Source: Cantharellus purpuraceus (Eukaryota; Basidiomycota; Agaricomycetes; Cantharellales; Hydnaceae). Taken from it: 64,000 bases of DNA. How positions within the stretch are numbered: the stretch's first letter is position 1; every line of letters starts with the position of its first letter. The stretch lies in NCBI GenBank assembly GCA_025174535.1, contig JALBUN010000006.1, positions 434,001-498,000 of the forward strand. The letters run 5' to 3'. This document shows, piece after piece, positions 11,513 through 24,039 of this stretch. The position numbers and the translations under genes are program-made. The notes below the pieces were generated by a model. That model did not search any database, was not told where the DNA came from, and saw only the letters and a program-made list of their open reading frames with translations.

Positions 11513-13700
11513 TCAAAATAAATGGTGATCCGGGAATGCCCGAATTGCGTACAATAATGGGTGTTCTGCCCGAAGCATCAATGGCTGCAAAGATGTGTAT
11601 GACATATACAGCATGTGTCTAGACGAGGACTTCTCTGACAGTGTACTTGCAACTGCAAGATAACTGTTGAAACAGCCATTCTGATGAAGGAAAGGTTGCC
11701 AACTGGGCTCTTGGGAAAGCGTGCAAAGCAATCTGAGGCAATACATACCCCATTCTTCATTGAAGGGTGAGAGCTCCTCAAATAAGCCCTTGTTGTGTGG
11801 GGCCTGCTCCATACCATCCGAAACCACTGCCGAAGCAAGTGTCCTTGAGAAGCGTTGCCGGAATAATTCGTCGTCTCGACCCAATGAAGCAACTCTCGTG
11901 GGAGCGTCGCATACCGCAAGCAGCGCTACATCGCGTGTGATCTCCTGGCCCATGCAACGGATCGTCGTGTCAATATAGCAGCACTTCCGACCTTAGGTAC
12001 TCGGTGAACTACGCAGCCCCAGCAATACCGTAAAGGTGTGGCCAATAGCATCGTAAACTGCGCCCTCACAGACCTGTATGTGATAATTCACTAGCGGGTC
12101 AAACTGCGCGCACGTGGATATCTGTCACCTGCGTCCCAGAACAGAAAGTGGCAATGAAACGAATTAGAAGGGCGATGTTCCTGGACTTGTCATTATACCT
12201 GGCTGTTGTGCCTAGATGCTCCTCAAGAAAACAGAAACAGACTCTGAACAATCGCTTGTACATGTGAGGATCTCTCGAATAGGTGGTGGAACCGACAAAG
12301 TCTTGAAGTAATGGTTGACGGTGCTTCAATGCACTTTGGTGCCATCTTAGCTCTTAAATTTCACCGAGAAGCACACCTAACATGCGATTCATCACCGAGT
12401 TTCGTACTGGTTCAATGGCTTCACTACGGAGCTTGTGAAGGTAATGACTCTTGGTATAATAAGGACGATCTTACCTCTAAGACAGACACCGCCGATCGAT
12501 CCGTAAGCCAATTAGCTGGTCTGCTAGTAAGAGACAGGCCGCCACCAGACGGCAGGAGACTGGGCCAAGACAGATGCCAACGAAACTGATCACAAAGGTG
12601 ACAATTTCTTGGTCATCACAGCTCTTCACGGGCCAACACTCGGACTTGTGTTTCAGAGCTGCCAAGAGTTGGGGGGTGTACTACAAAGCGCATGATTTGG
12701 TTCGTGATCGTACGTTTTGCAATATGTAAGGCATGTCTTGACAACTTTTGCAGGCCATCCAGAAAGCCAGCCCAGGACCTTGGGCGCTCTTTCCATTCGT
12801 TCGCACAACTATTGGAAGGAAGCTGTGGCCAGAAAGGTATTGCGAAGCACGCCCGACACGCATATCTGGCATGGACAGTGGGGTGATCTCAACGATCCCA
12901 CTACGGCGAAGAAATAGACTAGGGCTCCAAATGCTGTTGTTGAGACAATGACACTTGCAACTGTATGCTTTGGATCCAGATATGTCCGGCGAGAGCGTGC
13001 TAAAGGACAATAGCGATGGCTGTTGCAAAATCGGCAGAGCAGCGATGATGGTGTTGAAATGCCAAGCTTTCAGTCCATCCAGCCTTTGCTGTTCCTGTTG
13101 GCAGCGTTCATGCAAAACACCCCGACCGAAGCGCGACGTCTTAAAGTGCCCTGGCCACTGTTTTTCCGACACTGCACCGGATGCAGCCGAGAGATTTGTC
13201 AACAGACTCATGTATGCATGCATCTGGATTCACGCAATAGCTGAGCTCGGCCATGTTCATACCAGGAGGGCGGCCTCTTGTGTTGTTATGGTATTGTTGT
13301 CGATTTTGTTAATCAATATCTTCAAAAGAGAGCTTGTGGTATCGCTTGGGTTCGGACCCAAGCATGATTCCATATTCACAATGAACGCAGAGTTTACAGC
13401 AGAAGGAAGACCAGCCTAAGAGATGATATTAAGGTCAGATCGAAGCCATGAGGGTAGCACATACAAATATAAGCAGAACGTCCATGACACCATTATGCCT
13501 CTCCCGAATGTGTCATCGTGCTATTTCGCCACACACTCATGCGCGAGCTAAAACGAAACGGTCCATACTTTTCAGTACGTGGAAAGTATCCGAATCATGC
13601 AGTGTCTTAAACAGCTTGAAAAGTAGCTTCTGGCCTGAGAAACCTATCAGCTGGCTCTTCATATGTTTAAACAAGAGGCATAGACTTACTGAGTGGCTAA
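11513..13700 (-). pseudogene. Decayed DUF6535-family gene
   Basis: Fragments in different frames match the intact DUF6535 gene at 36219-32997 in the same order. A stretch at about 13640-13470 resembles its first exon. 13223-12681 carries KQWPGHFKTSRFGRGVLHER and LKAWHFNTIIAALPIL, against KQWLGHFKTSRFGHGALRER and LKSWHFNTIISTLPIL. 12560-12480 matches the end of exon 2 (RLVAACLLLADQLIGLRIDRRCL), so the middle of exon 2 is deleted. 12329-12099 and 11953-11513 match exon 3 (GRDDELFRQRFSRTLAS against GRDDELLRDLFSRALTS). Frameshifts and stops separate the pieces. It is a non-functional paralogue, old enough to have diverged strongly. Confidence 0.8.
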
Positions 13701-13803
13701 CTTATCCTAGGACTTTCCAGGTGTGGATGGACTACTTGCTTGCACTTCGCGGTTATGCATGGCGGAAGGATTTGAGGTCTGTAGGCGCTGAAGCGGCTTA
13801 CGT

Positions 13804-13848
13804 ACATCAAATTTTTCTTCCTTCCTCCTACTCTCACAGTCAAAAGCC
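13804..13848 (+). promoter_or_regulatory. Pyrimidine-rich leader just before EF1B-gamma start
   Basis: The 45 bases before the ATG include a C/T-rich run (tttttcttccttcctcctac) ending 'cacagtcaaaagcc' before ATG. CT-rich tracts near the transcription start are common in strongly expressed fungal housekeeping genes, which fits a translation factor. The role is inferred; no start site is shown by the sequence itself. Confidence 0.4.
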
Positions 13849-15539
13849 ATGTCTTCCATCGGCACCCTTTACACTGTTGATCATTTTACTCCGGGTTTGC
13901 GCGTAAGTTGACGTTTAGATTCGTCCAGTAGTCCCGTTACTAGAGCTTGGTCAGATTCTTGTGGTGGCTGCCTTGGCAGACCTTAAAATCGACATCGCCC
14001 AAGGCTATAAGCACCATGAGGACAATTTGAAGCCTCCATTCCTTGATAAATTTGCGTCGGGGAAAATACCTGCTTTCGAAGGAAAAGATGGCTTTACATT
14101 GTTTGAGTCATCTGCAATCGCACGGTACGGTGAGTCACAGACACTGGACTCTCTCTTTTTTTCCGTGATGAGCAATTTATCAAGTTATCCCTGTCTTAAT
14201 TCCCATGTCGAGACAATATGTAACACCTCTGACACATGTTTTTCATCGTGACGGCTGAACGACATGCTAACTATCACTGCTATAGTTGCTTCTTTGGCCC
14301 CCAACGCCAACCTACTCGGTAAAACGCCCCAAGAAGCGGCGCTTGTTGACCAATGGGTTACCTATGGAGACACAGAGCTCAATTCTCTCTCACAGCCCCT
14401 AGCTGGATTGCTCGCCCATCGCATTCCTTACAGTAAGCCTGTGCGCACCTTTTGGCCATTGCCACAGTGCTATCGTTACTCATTGTTCGTTACAGCTTGA
14501 GCAACACCTGTATGAGCGCCGAGCCCGCGTCTTCGCTACGCTGGATAGATTCCTTAGCACACGCACTTTCTTCGTGGGCGAACGCATCACCCTTGCCGAC
14601 GTGCATATCGCATCTCAGCTTGTCAACCCCCTCAGAATCAATTTTGATGCTGAAGCCCGTGCCAAGTACCCTCATCTTTTCCGGCATTTCGAGACCATCT
14701 ACAACCAACCCAAAATCAAACCCATCTTTGGCGATATTCAGTTTGTAGAGAAGGCTCAACAGTATGTCCCGCCTCCCAAGGCGAAGAAGGAGGAGAAGCC
14801 GAAGGAGGCCCCTAAGCCGAAGGCAGAGAAGCCTAAGAAAGAGGTAGAGCCAGAAGAGGAGGAGGAAGACTTTGTCAAGGAGGAGCCCAAACCTAAGAAT
14901 CCTCTCGATAGCTTGCCAAAGAGCTCCTTCAACCTTGAAGACTTCAAGCGAGCATACTCTAACATGGACACTCGTGGCGATGGAGGTAGTCTCAAGTGGT
15001 TCTACGAGAAGTGAGCATGCTGACTGTCTTCTCATGACGCAACTGAAGTGTCTCTCCAGATTCGACAAGGAGGGCTTCTCGATTTGGAGGGTCGACTTCA
15101 AGTACAACGACGAGCTCACTCAGGTCTTCATGTCCTCCAACCAGATTGGTGGATTTTTCAGTGAGTATTAACTGCAAGTTTCAATCAACACCCCCTGATA
15201 GAATTTTTCGACTTCAAGACCGTCTAGAGGCGTCACGCAAGTATCTGTTCGGATCAGTTGGTGTCTTGGGGGCGGCCAATGACTCTCTTATCTCCGGTGT
15301 CTTCATCGCTCGGGGGCCAGAAATTAAACCTGTTGTTGAAGTTGCTCCTGACTGGGAAAGTTACACGTACGAGAGGATCGATCCTTTCACAGCAGGTCCT
15401 CAGAAGGAGTTCTTTGAGGGTGCGTTAGCGTGGGATCTGGAGGTCAGTGGCAAGAAGTGGGCGGATGGCAAGAACGTGAGTGTCTTTCTCAGTGATGCGA
15501 GGTAAACCATGACTGACTATCTACCTACAGTTCAAGTAG
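13849..15539 (+). CDS. TEF4: Translation elongation factor 1B, gamma subunit
   Basis: Seven exons (13849-13902, 13955-14129, 14286-14440, 14496-15010, 15060-15160, 15219-15475 and 15531-15539) join exactly into 421 aa, the usual length for this protein. Residues 1 to about 200 form the glutathione-S-transferase-like half (LYTVDHFTPGLR, PAFEGKDGFTLFESSAIARY, FVGERITLADVHIASQLV). A Lys/Glu/Pro-rich linker of about 60 residues follows. The C-terminal EF1G domain comes last (PLDSLPKSSFNLEDFKRAYSN, IWRVDFKYNDELTQVFMSSN, GFF, LFGSVGVLG) and ends in KNFK. It scaffolds the eEF1B complex, which recharges eEF1A with GTP in the cytosol. The donor at 14441 is GTGCGC, chosen because GTAAGC three codons earlier breaks the frame. 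The gene is intact. Confidence 0.96.
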
Positions 15540-16401
15540 AAGTTTAGATAGCCTGACCTTGTTTCTATTCATTGCTTTCGTCCTGCTATGTGGTGGTTGC
15601 TTGATTGGATCGGGTGTCTTCTACAGTCGGGTGTCTTCTACAGCTAGTCGCAGAGCGGACCTAATAGTATACAGCTGTCTGGTGTGTAATTCCTCGCGCG
15701 CGTCACAGGCAGGACCAGCACCGTTCTTGACATGCATGCTTGATATGGGAGATGAGACGGTACATCATCAGTGTGCTGTACCCATTGAGCTCACTGGTAT
15801 GGCATTACAGCCCACCGTTCAAGCTCATTGTGTGGTTGTTTTGAATTTTGAGTTGAAGGCCGTTATAGAAGTTCAACAGGCTTATTGGTGTACACTATCG
15901 ACCACTTTAGGGTTTTAATGAACAGATATCGATAGGTAAACGTGTATGTATATCCATCTGTATGGGCAGCGACAGCGCTAGCAATAGACCCACTCTTGAA
16001 CCAAGACAAGCAAATCGATTAAAGCACTATGTACGGCAAAAGGACGAAAGACAAAGCCCTGACGTGTTCCGACACCCTAGCAAGGTTCCTGTATGTAGGG
16101 GGCCTCATGCAGAAACTGAATAAAGATGTCAACGCCAATTAGGCTGATATCCCCTGTATTTAGTACTCTCCACCCGTGGGTTGCAGCGGGTACAGAGCAG
16201 TTGCCAGGGATGTTTGAGGTCTGATGAGACCAAACCGAGAACCTTTCGAATGTGTTAGGACCCAAATACGTATGATAAATCACGCTCACACAAATAAATA
16301 TTATGACTTCGATGATTATTCCTCTCAAGATAGGGAGGAAGCACGAAAATAATGTTTCACACAAGGCCAGTACACACAGGGGTATAGAGAGTACAAAATC
16401 A
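15540..16401. other. Convergent intergenic region
   Basis: Shared 3' region of EF1B-gamma (+) and the deaminase gene (-). A 119-codon plus-strand frame (15559-15918) and a 95-codon minus-strand frame (16364-16077) are open but lack motifs. The minus frame could be an alternative 3' end of the deaminase transcript. Nothing else is seen. Confidence 0.45.
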
Positions 16402-17222
16402 TCACCATGGCTAAAAACATAATCGTAAGCCGCAAAAGACAGAGATGGAGGACACCACTCACCGCGCCAGCAAAAAGCCGAACATCAGCATGTGTCTCAT
16501 ATGTAGCGTCGCCCCGCGCCTCATTTACCTTTACAACATTGAACTGCCCGGCATCGCCCACAAAATGAAATATCCGCTTCACACCCGCCCACCTACACCA
16601 TTCGATACACCTCCAACACGGCTTTGCATTCCCTACACCATGCTTCGTGATCCGCGCCACGTAAAGATCCGCGCCGTTCACTTTCGGATCCCTACGTCGC
16701 CCAGACCACTGTCGGATCGACTCACTGAGGACTTGGATACAGTCCTCCTCGTCCTCGGGACACGATCGCCGAGGACTCGCGCTCCGACTTCGACTGGGGC
16801 TCTGCGTGTCGCACGAGTCCGACGCCGCCCCACGACGCTTCTTCTTCCTGCCTCGCTTCGATTGATGTTTCGCCGGATAGCGTCCCTGAAAGACACCACC
16901 CGACTGCCTCGCCTTTCGCCGGGCGCACCCCAGTTCGTCTTTCCCTCTGGGGAACACGACGGTCGACGTTTTGGGACTGTGTCTTGAATGCTGGAGACAT
17001 GCCGGTAGCGTTGTATATCGCATGCATCTCCGCGTGCATCGATACAGGCTTGCGGTGGCCGTGCTTGGACACTTCGGAGCCGTCATAATGGGGACGGTGA
17101 TGATTGTAACCTGTAGAGATGATCTTTCCACCCTTCACAAGCACTGCGCCGAGGTTAAAGCACATTGTAGACTTGGTGGCAGCGTCTGCACACTGCGAGA
17201 GGTAAAACTGCGACTTGTTCAT
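16402..17222 (-). CDS. Cytidine/deoxycytidylate-type deaminase with RS-rich insertion
   Basis: Exons 17222-16929, 16885-16463 and 16410-16402 give 241 aa. The zinc-deaminase core is clear: FNLGAVLVKGGKIISTGYNH, the catalytic HAE (MHAEMHAIYN, about residue 65) and the second zinc motif PCWRC (about residue 188), followed by CIEWCRWAGVKRI. Such enzymes convert cytosine bases in nucleosides or nucleotides to uracil. About 120 residues separate HAE from PCWRC, against a few tens in simple dCMP deaminases. The extra part is basic (KRGRKKKRRG), then Ser/Arg-rich (SPSRSRSASPRR), then acidic (PEDEEDC). The first intron has an unusual GTGCGC donor but restores the frame exactly. The last 9 nt exon is a guess; without it the frame runs on to 16325. 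The substrate cannot be told from sequence. Confidence 0.78.
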
Positions 17223-17499
17223 TGTTATCGATGGATATTTATAGTAAAAATGGCGAAAGTCTGTTAGGAGTTGATCAAGATAGTGAACTCAACATTCCCA
17301 GGGGAAATACATACGGATGCGGGGTATTGAAATGCAAGACTTTAAAGACAAGACTGGTCTGATCACTGGTCAAAGAGTGCGAGGCTGTGACTCAAACGTG
17401 ACTCAACAAGAAAAAAAAGTTCGATCCCCGACATCTACAACACTAATACCGTATTCAACTCGCATCTAGTTAGCATAGCGAAATACAAAGGTATAAATG

Positions 17500-20400
17500 T
17501 CAAGGAAGAATTTCCTTTGAAACCAAAATGCGATTGGCCAGACAAGTCAGATTGGCATCTGCCACGATAACCTCTGGGGAATATTCAACATCGAACACTT
17601 GTCGAATAGCTTTGGCGATCCTCTTTGCTTGTCGTTCGGACCAAAATCTGAAGTCGTCAGGGTCTCGCTCGTCTTCGGCCACTGTCCCGGGAGGCAGTGA
17701 CGAAAACGGGACCAGTGAGGGGTCCGAGTCTAGAGCAAGGACGACCAGACGCATCAGCATTGCCCGAACGCAATCGAAAGTCAAATGCGGAGGTATATCG
17801 ACTAAGTAGCGAAGCGTTTAGGTCTACTGAAGTTACAAGTATAGTGAAGCTCACCGTATATCTCAAGCTGGGCAGTGTCCATGACATTATACTTGCCATC
17901 ATGGTGATACCTCAACTACACATTATCGGTCCGTCATTCATCAATCAATATGCAAGACATCCACAAGAAGGGTCTTACTTCATATTGTCCAGCTACCCAG
18001 GGTAATGTATCACCCTTAAACGTCGCCTCCCCAGACCTAGTCTCTCGCCTCGGCACCTCAGGCCGTTCCAGACCGAGAGGAATATCTCCATCCCACTCAT
18101 CATCATGGACCGGAACCCATAGACCAAGCGACGAGATCTTTGTCACAGTCGGCGACTTGTTTGCACCTTTCTTTGGGTGTGTCAGTGTGAAGCTTGGCTC
18201 GATGATTGACCGGCCTACCCTGTAGATCCCAATCCAGTCACGCTTGGAGTGCGTCACAGGCGCCCGCCATTCAACGGGAATAGGCTCCCCAAGATGAAAA
18301 CGCCTATCACAACGCTTGATAGAGATGTGATACTTGGACGTATCATGCGCAGACATATCATTGGTCACTCGGCTACAAGCAACGTACAATGTCAATGGAC
18401 TAAACAAGCAAACAAAATATCGGATATACCTGATAACCAACTTCTCCCGTGAATGCTGCAACAAGTCTTTGGTGTCCTGTACAACCTCAGACAACGTGGG
18501 TCTGGGCAAGAGGTCCTTCACCGCCTCAGCCGTCTCCTCATACACCTTGTCCAGCGTGCCCTTGACCTCCTTGGCGACACGTCTGATTTCAGGAGCATGC
18601 CTCCCCGCTTGTGACTCCAAAAGCAAGGCGTTCTTCCTGGCCACTTTTTTAATAACCTTGGTCAACCCTGCTTCTTGCCGCAACGAGGACCCATACAACT
18701 TCTGCATGTGAGGGCTGTGGAAACGATATAGCGCCTAGACAGACTACTGAATAGGATAAGGCAACATACTTTTCGACTTCGCTGAGGAACCACCAGTGCG
18801 AGAGGTGTGAGATGACAGCTAGCGCAAAGACGAGCTTGCTTCCGCTAATGAGTGCCAATCCGAAAAAGGCAGCGCCACTCATCGTCCGCTCCGGGTTGTT
18901 CAGGAATCTTTCGAAACCCATTAGATACTACCGATAAACCTGACTTAATACCACGGACAGGGATGCTCACCGGTAGATGCCAGTATACTCAAGCGTCGAT
19001 GGGTAGTCCTCGATAAAGAAATCTCCAAAGAACCAGCCTGGAAAAACCGGTCTGCTGGTCAGTAACTCGCCAGATGGCGGAGCACCTCTGCATACTTACC
19101 AAATACTCCCAGCACGTCGTAACATTCGGCTGCTGTCCACATATGGAGTCCAATAAGGATCTGTAGGTATAGACTTCGGTGATCATAAAAGTGCACTGAC
19201 AATGAATGCACTCACAACTCCGAGTGTATGCCGGAGCAATTGGTCACCAACCGACCATTCCACGGGGATAGAGTACGTTTGCCACGCAAGGCCAACAAAG
19301 GACGCTACCCAACAACGAAAGATATAAACAAGCTCCCGCTTCCCCGTAAACGGTACATCGACATACCATACGTCATACACAAGCTCAGGTTATACAATGA
19401 TTTCCAATTATTGAACGCCTCGCGCAGCGCATCCCGACCCGCTTCTTTGCCTGGATAGTGATAATGCGTGATAAAGTGCCGCACAAGAAACTTGCTGTCA
19501 CTCTGCGCCTTGAGCACGAGCCCAAGCGCAAAGGAGTGTATGAAACGCCACGAGAGCGCGTGGAGGAAATGGAACCCGAGGAGTGCGCGCGACGAGTGGA
19601 GGAGGGGCAGGAAAAAGCTTAGAGCGATCGCATAGACCAGCAACAGCACGAGCTTAACGTCAGAAGCACTGCAGAAACAATCATTCGAAAATGTGAGAGC
19701 CAGCTATATGCCAACATGGCAGATGCATACCGTAAGAGATCAATGTTTCGCAGAATGATAACATCCTTCCGGAAAAAGAAGTTCATCAAGTCATGCTGCG
19801 TCAGTGAATGGCTACGCGGCCGAGTCTCCGCGTCGCTCGTAGAATTGCCTCCCGCTGATTTGTGAAATATAATGTCATCCAGCTCCGTTTCGAGTTCAGT
19901 CTCAGTTTCCGTCGTTTCACCTTCGGTGGTTGCAGGTGTGGATGATTCTGTATACAACGGAATAGCAAGAGGACGAGGACGAGAGATTGCAGGAGAGATC
20001 GTTCGAGAGGTGGGTGGCTGCATGATCAACGGAGTGCGCTGGGCGATAGGCTTGCGCTGCCCGTACATTCGGTCAATGTCTAGAAGATGGGAATAAACAC
20101 ATGAGGTGAATACGTAGGACATGTGACGCACGAGGATTTTCAAAGAACACGAGGAAGGCAAATTGAGCTGCGTGCGCGGCAAGACTGACAAACAGCACTG
20201 GATAGCTTCCAACGATCAGGGAAAGTCCATAATACCCAGCATATCCTTTGCAACAGCCTTTCAGTGGGGAACCATGGGCTCTGCCTTTGAGACGCACCAA
20301 CTGAATACATTGGATGTGGTGCCAATTCAAAGACTCCGTCAAACACGAGCGCGCCGCGCTGGAAGAAAACATCTCCCCAGTACCAGCCGTAGTCTTTAAC

Positions 20401-21308
20401 GACGTGATGCGCCTCCGTTTTAACCCAAAGATTAAACGCAATCAATGCGATACCTCCCACCCATCTGACGATACATTCCATGAGATTAAAATTGGACGAC
20501 AGCTCGGGAAACAAGACCTCATAATGTGCACATAAAGGGATAATCCAGACGGAACGCGGAAGCACGCGAATGCAAACATGCAGTAAGACAAAAAGTCACT
20601 AAAGCAGAGGGAGTTAGACGATGCTTGATCGGCCAACAGGCACATGGGTACTTTATAAGAATGATATCCACAGCCTGGCGAAACAGTAGCCACGTGTTAT
20701 ACTCAAGGGGCAGTTCCTAAGGGCAACGTTGATCCAAGTCTAATGGCAGATATCTGGCACGTCATATACGCACGTCGAATGAATAATCCTTGCCCATCCT
20801 TCCCTGGAGCTGACTCTTGATCCATGACCTAACTTTGGGTCTCTTTTCTCCGTCAAACCATGCACGACGCTGTACCTCGCGCAGAATCCACTTCTTTTTG
20901 CTCTGTTTTGTAAGGACCCAGCCAAGACCTGCATCATACGCTGCCCTCCAAAAGACAAAATACAAAAGGAAGAACGGTCTAGCAATATGGTTAGGGAGAA
21001 TGCCAAAGAGGACAAGTTGGAGACCCAGGAGTGCGAGGTTTAGAAGATCTAGGTGCGACTTGGGGTACCATGGATGGAACAGCGACGTCAATACATCATG
21101 TGTCGTCGGGACGCGAAACACTGGCTCGCAACATCGTCAAAAACAATTTGCGAGCACGGAGAACGTCCTCACCAGCACCACTCGGTGTTTTGCCCCACAC
21201 GATCTCCTCACGACGCGACGCGTCCGTGTCACCAACCACGGCGTCCGCGGTGGACGAAGAAACCTGTTCACCAGGTGAGCGGCGCAATCGCGTGCCCTGC
21301 GGTCCCAT
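17500..21308 (-). CDS. CHO2: Phosphatidylethanolamine N-methyltransferase (class A, CHO2)
   Basis: A long multi-exon gene that I could follow in frame from ATG 21308 to the stop at 17500. It opens with [20 protein letters not shown] and [16 protein letters not shown]. The first methyltransferase module follows ([19 protein letters not shown] joined to [43 protein letters not shown]). A Ser/Thr-rich linker and the second module come next ([72 protein letters not shown]). The C-terminal soluble part has [50 protein letters not shown] and [23 protein letters not shown]2 is a multi-pass ER enzyme that makes the first methylation of phosphatidylethanolamine on the way to phosphatidylcholine. All diagnostic blocks are present, so it should be functional. 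Confidence 0.95.
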
Positions 21309-21469
21309 CTTACAGGTGTAAAGAAATGAAGGAGCTCCCGAATAGCCAACGCTTATCCGTGCCAAAGAAAAGGTCTGTCACACTGTCACACGGCTAACAC
21401 TGGCCTGGGAACAGATGCGTGGCTCTCTAATTAAGGGGGAAGAATATTACTGTCTATCTTGGGCATGTC
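21309..21469. promoter_or_regulatory. Shared divergent promoter of CHO2 and DUF1365 gene
   Basis: Only 161 bp separate the two divergent start codons (21308 - and 21470 +), so both promoters and leaders must lie here. It contains 'cacactgtcacacggc' and a CCAA-type stretch, but I cannot name a specific factor site with confidence. Confidence 0.6.
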
Positions 21470-23184
21470 ATGGCTATCCCGGAACCCCAGCCTTCGTACA
21501 TTCTTCAGAACCAGGTCGCACACGCACGCTTCCTTCCCAGCGCCTCCAAGCATTCCTTTGTGTATCCCACGCTCTCGGTTTTGGTGTCTATAAACGCTCT
21601 AGAACAGAAGAAGCTGGATCTCCTGGGAGGCTGGCTGTTCGGCTATGGCAGTACTTGGGGTCGTGTAACTGGTCTTCGTCCCTCAGGATACCTTTACAGT
21701 GATCTGTCAGACAAGCGTTCGATCAGAAGCAAAGTTGTGGACGTGCTTGATCAGCATGGGTACTCGGGACGTCAGCTTGATGATGCCTGGCTCATGACTA
21801 TGCCAAGTTTTCTGGGCGTCGAGGGAATCAATCCGCTGTCTGTGTACTTTTGCTACAGACGAGACCGTGTCTCCCTGTGGCTCCTTGTATTAGAAGTGAG
21901 TCGTGGTGACGCTCTGCGTGCTTGTATACTTATCGTGGAATAGGTGCACAATACCTTTAGTGAGCGACACGTGTACGTACTAGAGACTAATAGTAAAAGC
22001 GAGCAACCTCCGTTGGCAAGGTCGGTAGTTTCACTTGGCTTCCATCGATCCTATTGAAGTGCGCAAGAGAACGTTGTAGATTTGACCATCAATGGACTTT
22101 CCCTCGCCAATTCCACGTATCACCCTTTAACGATAGATCAGGACACTACATGTGTCAAGTCATTGCGCCCTCCCACCCCCCCTCCATCACGCGCGACCCT
22201 TCACACCCTTCCCCGCATCCTGTCATCAAGCTTACATTACTAACCCCCCCTCCACATCCACAGAAAAAGCTTGTTGCCATCATTCGTACTACGCACTCCA
22301 CCCCTCTCTCAAGCACAACCCTCCTCTCAGCCCTCGCTCACGCACCGTTTGTCCTTCTCCAGACCCTTCCACGTATTCTTTATCAAGCATATTTATTACA
22401 TTATCATAAATATCTAGATGTGTACCAACGCCCCGAACCCGGTGCCCCCGACCCAACAGTAGAGTCCCACCTCCCCACCGTCCCAAATGCCATACAACCA
22501 GCCGAAACATACGTCGGCCGTGGTGTCGGCTGGCAAGTTCCGGGTCCTCTCGAGCGGTGGTGCCAGCGACGTGTTTCTTCCTATTTACAAAAACAGTGCG
22601 CGAAGACGCATATCTCCGTCACATTCATCCCCGCCAACCCCTTCGAGAAACGCGCAACGATCAAGTCTCCGGGAGCTGACTCGGACTCGGGTTCAGACGG
22701 CAGCCGCACGCTGGAGATATACTACCGCTCCCCCAGGCTCTTCACCCTTCTATTCATGATGCCCTCACCGATGCACGCCATTCTGCTAGGAATACACGCA
22801 GACGCGGTATTCTCCCTGTCCTCTGAGCAATTATTCGTTACCCTCTTCACCGCCGAAACGACCGTACCACCGCAACCGCGATCACAAAATCCATGGAGCC
22901 GTCTAGCACAGTACATCCGCAGTCTATCCGTCCCATCCCCAAACACCCTGAACCTCCCTATCCCTCCCCATCACGCACTGGATGACCCACCGACTCTCAT
23001 AACACTCTCCGTGCTACTCACGCTCTCGCTGCTGGCGCTGTTCGAGAGGATAGTGTTCGATGCGTTAGGCGCCAGATTTGTACGTGGGGACGAGCCTTGG
23101 GGGGGTTGGGCACGACTTGGTTCGAGGTCAAGGCTGGGCAAGTGGGGAGGCCTGGGGAGTGTGAGGAGGGCGGGGGGTACTTAG
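21470..23184 (+). CDS. DUF1365 family protein
   Basis: Three exons (21470-21895, 21944-22020 and 22080-23184) join exactly into 535 aa. DUF1365 blocks are clear: HARFLPSASKHSFVYPTLSV near the start, LFGYGSTWGRVTGL, GYLYSDLS, LMTMPSFLGVEGINPLSVYF, VHNTFSERHVYVLE and FDHQWTFPRQFHVSPFNDRSG. A long Pro-rich stretch and hydrophobic segments (about 300-330 and about 480-500) follow, suggesting membrane association. In bacteria DUF1365 proteins often neighbour lipid-modifying genes; in fungi the role is unknown. Sharing a short divergent promoter with the phospholipid gene CHO2 hints at a lipid link, but that is inference. The gene appears intact. Confidence 0.88.
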
Positions 23185-24039
23185 ATAATTATGGGAAAGT
23201 ATAGCATCTCTACTAGCTTATACTACAGAGTGTATTGACAGTATATATAGGGCGGACGTAATCAAGGTTGTTTGTCGTGCAGCATCTTCTGAGTCTGGAT
23301 CTCGACAGAGAGTTCGCGCGGTAAGTTAATTATGCTTACGGTCAGTCAAGCGACCTTGGCTGCGAAGATAAACGTGATAAGGTGTTGATATCATGGTAGA
23401 AGGATAAGACCAACGGGAAAAAAAGACTTGAGCCACCATGAGTGAAACACGGCCATTACTTGAGATTTAACAAACAAAATTTCACCAGGTGGTAAGATAT
23501 CATATCAAGTGAAGGTTGTGTTGTGTTGCCTGGCAGGGTCACAGTTGAGACCTCTGGGGGACCTTGGGTAGCGGGCCTCCTTGATGCGACCGGCCCATTC
23601 ATATTCCAAAATCTTGAATCTGGAAAGATCCGGCTTGACCATGATGTTGGTGTCGACTCGCGTAGGTCGACGGACTCATTTCTTCAAATACAGCCATAAA
23701 ATATCCCAGAATACACAAAACTTCACACATACTTCACGATGCAACTCCTGATCGATATCTGAGCAACTGCCGTCCCGAGTCGAGCGACTGAGAGGATATC
23801 ATAGTATCCAAATTGTAGTTTGTGAAGAAATAGTTGGTTTCTGGTAGGCAAATGCAGTCATTTGGGTGGTCCGAATTGAACATATGTAGACGCATAGGCT
23901 GATCCTCCAGCTTGCCGCTCGTCCACATGTAGTTGGCAGGCCTCGCATTGACCGGTCGCGAGTCTATACCCGAAACAAGCGTGCTGCGAAATAGACGCCA
24001 CCTGTTTACCACGTGGCCTTCCACTTTGCTTCAGCAGCC
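23185..24039. other. Intergenic
   Basis: This is the 3' region of the DUF1365 gene and the 5' region of the F-box gene. Two overlapping minus-strand frames (24024-23734 and 24118-23858) cross the F-box start but carry no motifs, so they are treated as chance. No repeat is seen. Confidence 0.45.

Noticed and set aside
15559..15918. 119-codon frame after EF1B-gamma
   Set aside because: It lies directly after the stop in a likely 3' untranslated region, has no ATG at its start and no motif.
17390..17440. 'agttcgatcccc' resembling a tRNA B box
   Set aside because: No A box at a fitting distance and no cloverleaf can be drawn.
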